From positions 62,001 through 126,000 of the forward strand of contig NZ_JAUSST010000005.1 of assembly GCF_030812415.1 (NCBI RefSeq): a stretch of 64,000 nt of DNA. The letters are read 5' to 3'. The notes under the pieces were generated by a model. It searched no databases. It was given only the letters and a program-made list of their open reading frames with translations, and was not told the DNA's origin. Each line of letters starts with the position of its first letter. The stretch's first letter is position 1. Both the position numbers and the translations under genes were made by a program. Shown in pieces: positions 61,269-64,000 of this stretch. This DNA comes from Paenibacillus harenae (GTDB lineage: Bacteria; Bacillota; Bacilli; Paenibacillales; Paenibacillaceae).

Positions 61269-61451
61269 CTGGATTATTGCAGTAACTTTAGACTGTTTCG
61301 CGCCATATCGAGAGCTATATTGGATATTCGCAACATAGACCTCTGCTTTGCACGCAAAAGCCGTCAAACGCTCAAAGTTGCTGCGAAAAATCCAACATAG
61401 CTCCCCGCCACCATTCATTCCGCCCAAAGTTATTGCAAAAATCCAACATAG
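61269..61451. repeat. Cluster of four copies of a ~25-bp repeat, two in each orientation
   Basis: Direct copies AAAGTTGCTGCGAAAAATCC (61374-61400, continuing AACATAG) and AAAGTTATTGCAAAAATCCA (61426-61451, continuing ACATAG). Inverted copies are at 61269-61289 (reverse complement AAAGTTACTGCAATAATCCA plus G) and 61315-61334 (GTTGCGAATATCCAATATAG). The region 61202-61460 holds no gene. Confidence 0.7.
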
Positions 61452-61464
61452 AACGATGCGGTAC

Positions 61465-61506
61465 CTAGAGGGGGCTCTTGCTTGCGGAAAGCAAAAGCCC
61501 CCTCTG
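61465..61506. terminator. Long hairpin between the methyltransferase and marR-like genes
   Basis: Stem AGAGGGGGCT-CTTGCTT / AAGC-AAAAGCCCCCTCT of about 16 bp with small internal irregularity; it lies between convergent genes. Confidence 0.75.
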
Positions 61507-61594
61507 CCGTTTTGGCGGAAGGGGCCAGTTCAAAACAGTCGGGTCAAGTTCGATCTCTGGAAGGGAACCGCTGATCAACTTATCGACTTCATGA

Positions 61595-62065
61595 TCAGGG
61601 CGGCGGGGCATTACAAGACGCTGAAGACCCTGTTTTTGTTCTTTCCGCCAGCTTAGTAATCGACTCAATGTCTTGATCGGTTAATTGATCAAGAAAATAT
61701 TTGCGTATTGCCTTGGAGACTATGGGACGGGCATCATCCAATGCCGATTTTCCAGCGGAAGTGATGATGACTTGAACACCGCGATCTGTGTCTAATGGTT
61801 TCCTCGTCACAAGTCCGCGTTTCTCCATCCGCGTCAGATGATGTGACAATCGACTCTTATCCCAGTCCATCGAGTGGGCCAATTCCTGTTGGCGAAGGCT
61901 GCCGTTCCCCAAAAGGACTAACCGATCCAATACTCCATAATCACCCTCTGATAGTCCTGTGTGCTCGGACATCTCCTTTACTACGCGACCGAAGATGCTC
62001 TGAAAGGAGCCTTTCCACATATGCCATATTCGCATTTCCTCTTCGTTTAGCTCGTTCTTATCCAT
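61595..62065 (-). CDS. MarR-family transcriptional regulator
   Basis: 156 residues. The winged helix is visible as GDYGVLDRLVLLGNGSLRQQ, ELAHSMDWDKSRLSHHLTRM and the wing KRGLVTRKPLDTDRGVQVII, with N- and C-terminal dimerisation helices. The D-x-R wing motif is intact. The frame opens at 62101; ATG 62065 fits the family start, but its ribosome site is poor. Divergent from a hydrolase gene, with two palindromes between. Probably represses both, released by a phenolic or oxidant ligand. Confidence 0.92.
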   Translation of the reverse strand: MDKNELNEEEMRIWHMWKGSFQSIFGRVVKEMSEHTGLSEGDYGVLDRLVLLGNGSLRQQELAHSMDWDKSRLSHHLTRMEKRGLVTRKPLDTDRGVQVIITSAGKSALDDARPIVSKAIRKYFLDQLTDQDIESITKLAERTKTGSSASCNAPPP

Positions 62066-62082
62066 AGGAACATAATAGCATA

Positions 62083-62135
62083 GTTGACGTGTCAACCACA
62101 ATGTGTTACAGTAGGCCTAGGTTGATATATCAACC
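62083..62135. promoter_or_regulatory. Two MarR-type palindromic operators
   Basis: GTTGACGTGTCAAC (62083-62096, one mismatch) and the perfect GGTTGATATATCAACC (62120-62135) share TTGA-N4-TCAA. They are about 38 bp apart centre to centre, between marR-like and hydrolase genes. Confidence 0.75.
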
Positions 62136-62193
62136 AATAGCTTCCTCCGAGAAACGGTTTGGCCAATCTTTCTCCAAGAAAGGAACATTTATT

Positions 62194-63114
62194 ATGAAAA
62201 TCAACGTTAATGCGCCTACTCCAGTCGTCTCGATGAAGCCGGTAGTGCTATCAGCCCCGGGCCGTGGTGAGGATCTGCAAGTGCGAGTGTCTGCGCCCGA
62301 GATTGGGCGCGAATTGCCTATTATTGTTTTCTCGCACGGCTTTGGATCGTCGTTGGACGGCTATGGACCGTTGGTGGACTTCTGGGCTGCTCACGGCTTC
62401 GTGGTCATTCAACCCACCCATCTCGACTCGAGGACGCTGAACCTTCCTCCTGACGATCCCCGTACACCACTGATCTGGCGTTTCCGAGTCGAGGACATGA
62501 AGCGCATCCTCGACCAGCTTGATCTCATTGAAGCTTCCGTTCCCAGCCTCAGTGGGCGCCTCGATCGAAGCCGCATCGCCGCAGCCGGACACTCCTGGGG
62601 AGGCCAAACGGTGAGCATGCTGCTCGGCGCGCGAGTCCTCGATGCCCACGGCGAACCGGGAGAGGACATGTCCGACTCGCGGATCAAGGCGGGTGTATTG
62701 CTTGCCACGACTGGCAATGGCGGAGCTGACTTGAGTCCGTTCGCGGCAGAGCACTTCCCCTTCATGAACCCGAGCTTCGCGGAGATGAGCATGCCGACCC
62801 TCGTGGTAGCGGGGGACCATGACCAGTCCTTACTGTCCACTCGGGGGCCGGATTGGTTCACCGACCCGTACTTCCTGAGCCCGGGCAGCAAGAGCCTGCT
62901 CACCCTCTTCGGGGCAGAACACTCTCTTGGCGGAATCGCTGGGTACAATATCACGGAAACGACGGATGAGAACCCCGAACGAGTCGCCCTGCTCCGGCGG
63001 CTTACGTGGGCTTACCTTCGCAACGCGCTCGACCTCGACGATTCCAGCTGGCCGGCAGCTTACGCCGCTCTGGAAGAGAGCGCCATCCCGTTGGGTCGCA
63101 TCGAGTCCAAGTAA
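62194..63114 (+). CDS. Alpha/beta hydrolase of the PAF-AH/chlorophyllase-like group
   Basis: 306 residues. IIVFSHGFGSSLDGYGPLVD, nucleophile Ser134 in AAGHSWGGQTV, acid in VAGDHDQSLL and His in GAEHSLGGI, so a full catalytic triad. No signal peptide. Codon use is clearly more GC-rich at third positions than in the neighbours, suggesting acquisition from a high-GC donor. ATG 62194 is taken behind AAGAAAGGAAC; the frame opens at 62089. Likely controlled by the divergent MarR protein. Confidence 0.9.
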   Translation: MKINVNAPTPVVSMKPVVLSAPGRGEDLQVRVSAPEIGRELPIIVFSHGFGSSLDGYGPLVDFWAAHGFVVIQPTHLDSRTLNLPPDDPRTPLIWRFRVEDMKRILDQLDLIEASVPSLSGRLDRSRIAAAGHSWGGQTVSMLLGARVLDAHGEPGEDMSDSRIKAGVLLATTGNGGADLSPFAAEHFPFMNPSFAEMSMPTLVVAGDHDQSLLSTRGPDWFTDPYFLSPGSKSLLTLFGAEHSLGGIAGYNITETTDENPERVALLRRLTWAYLRNALDLDDSSWPAAYAALEESAIPLGRIESK

Positions 63115-63285
63115 GGGTCTGACGAGCGTATCGAGCTGACAGCCACGAAAGAGTGGCGGAAGCTAACGTGGGCCGAGGCATTACACGCGCACAAATTGCG
63201 CTTGCAAGGTTGCTGTAAAAGGAAGAGATCTCGAGTTTAGAAGAACTTTATTTTCCAGTGATAAAAATACACAACTGCTCATCGG

Positions 63286-63314
63286 GCGGACACTCATAAG
63301 GTGTTCGCTCTTTT
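63286..63314 (+). terminator. Terminator after the hydrolase
   Basis: 8-bp stem GCGGACAC / GTGTTCGC (one G-T pair), 7-base loop, TCTTTTAT tail. The rest of 63115-63394 shows only a short GCCAC/GTGGC hairpin near 63142. Confidence 0.65.
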
Positions 63315-63394
63315 ATGCGGTTGTTTCGTGCCAAGAGGGCTTTTCATAGCCCGAAATCGAGAAATGGAGGCGCAGGATTAATCCCGGTACCGCC

Positions 63395-64000
63395 CTACAC
63401 TCCAACCTCCTCCTCCTTAAGCGTTGCAATTGGCTGCAGAAAATGATGGTCGAATACATGCAATGCACTGCCTGCGCGTACTTTGTTCACCCAGTCTGGA
63501 TTGACCAGTGCGCTCGTACCGATTGCTACAAGATCCGCATGATCATTCTCCAAGAGAAATTCCGCTTTGTCCGGTTGTCCTAACTTGCCATTGGCAATGA
63601 CGGGAAGGCCGCTATATTGTTTGGCCAACTTGGCAAGTGTAGGCCCGTCATCCGCAAAAGCCGGGGCAAACGCTTTATATTCGGTCGTATGGATGTAATC
63701 GGGAGCAGCCGCTGTCAAATGCTCGAAAATAATCCGGGCATCCCTCTCTCTGCCAGCCCACTTGTGATGAAAATCGTTTACCTTACCTTGGGAGATGCGG
63801 ACGCCGACCATGAAGTCAGGACCCACGACGGCGCGAATGGCTTTCAGGACTTCCACTACGATGCGGACACGCCCCTCCGTTGAGCCGCCATACTCATCGG
63901 TTCTCAGGTTTGTGTAATCCGTGATGAATTGATCAAGCAGGTAGCCGTTCGCTGCATGGACTTCGACTCCGTCGAATCCGACTTTTTTAGCGCGAAAGGC
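63395..64000 (-). CDS. Old Yellow Enzyme-family NADH:flavin oxidoreductase (5' part outside window)
   Basis: The last 201 codons of an OYE-like TIM barrel; the frame runs to the window edge. Visible are GFDGVEVHAANGYLLDQFIT, LRTDEYGGSTEGRVRIVVEV, the VGVRISQG strand and the FMN phosphate region with PVIANGKLG and DLVAIGTSALVNPDWV. YqjM/NemA-type enzymes reduce activated alkenes, nitro compounds or quinones with FMN and NAD(P)H. It is convergent with the hydrolase gene. Confidence 0.93.
   Translation of the reverse strand, partial: AFRAKKVGFDGVEVHAANGYLLDQFITDYTNLRTDEYGGSTEGRVRIVVEVLKAIRAVVGPDFMVGVRISQGKVNDFHHKWAGRERDARIIFEHLTAAAPDYIHTTEYKAFAPAFADDGPTLAKLAKQYSGLPVIANGKLGQPDKAEFLLENDHADLVAIGTSALVNPDWVNKVRAGSALHVFDHHFLQPIATLKEEEVGV

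Overview
The window looks like chromosomal DNA of an endospore-forming Bacillota of the Paenibacillus type. The pointers are the mix of YesM/YesN two-component regulators, an AraR-controlled arabinose operon, BclB-like collagen proteins of the spore surface, many MerR/PadR/MarR/AraC regulators, and strong GGAGG ribosome sites with frequent GTG/TTG starts. This is inference from gene content; no 16S rRNA or other marker is present. The only RNA gene seen is an initiator tRNA-Met. There is no complete transposon, prophage or CRISPR array, but several gene remnants and dispersed repeats mark past rearrangement.

Layout. 1-3.4 kb: end of an ABC exporter with its histidine kinase and response regulator. 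3.5-4.3 kb: two gene remnants meeting at one junction. 4.6-7.8 kb: WYL regulator, RidA, DUF1697, DinB, a reductase remnant and tRNA-fMet. 8.3-10.1 kb: secreted GH5 cellulase with a ricin-type lectin domain and a probable cre site. 10.6-11.5 kb: a phosphotransferase between two copies of a long direct repeat. 12.2-19.1 kb: a 2,024-residue sortase-anchored surface protein followed by a class B sortase. 19.2-31.5 kb: accessory regulator/enzyme pairs (AraC-RidA, PadR-monooxygenase, MerR-GNAT-esterase, CGNR, PNPOx-like, DsrE) and two BclB-like collagen genes. 31.7-36.9 kb: araR divergent from araBDA, with AraR boxes in both promoters. 37.1-49.8 kb: a stress or detoxification island (haloperoxidase-like hydrolase, isochorismatases, XapX, amidohydrolase, CDGSH protein, MFS pump, Dps, ring-cleaving dioxygenase plus MhqD-like hydrolase, a divergent GAPDH, a secreted isochorismatase) ending in two overlapping LysR genes. 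50.0-55.2 kb: sugar-binding lipoprotein with YesM/YesN. 55.3-55.4 kb: a fossil of a second araA 3' end with its terminator. 55.6-60.5 kb: a second kinase/regulator, lipase-like hydrolase and BcrAB-like exporter. 60.6-64 kb: methyltransferase, repeat cluster, MarR-hydrolase pair and the start of an Old Yellow Enzyme gene.

The most interesting hidden signal is regulatory. Four separate promoter regions in the 37-47 kb island carry three elements of the OxyR/LysR tetrad pattern ATAG-N7-CTAT-N7-ATAG-N7-CTAT with near-exact spacing. They lie upstream of the XapX/isochorismatase divergon, the MFS/Dps divergon, the dioxygenase-MhqD pair and the secreted isochorismatase. The tandem LysR genes sit at the edge of the same island, so I propose a local LysR-controlled regulon for quinone or peroxide stress. 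A second signal is a six-copy intergenic repeat between 4.4 and 23.5 kb, all in one orientation. Its core forms a hairpin in the best copies, and some copies have an outer stem with apparent compensatory changes.
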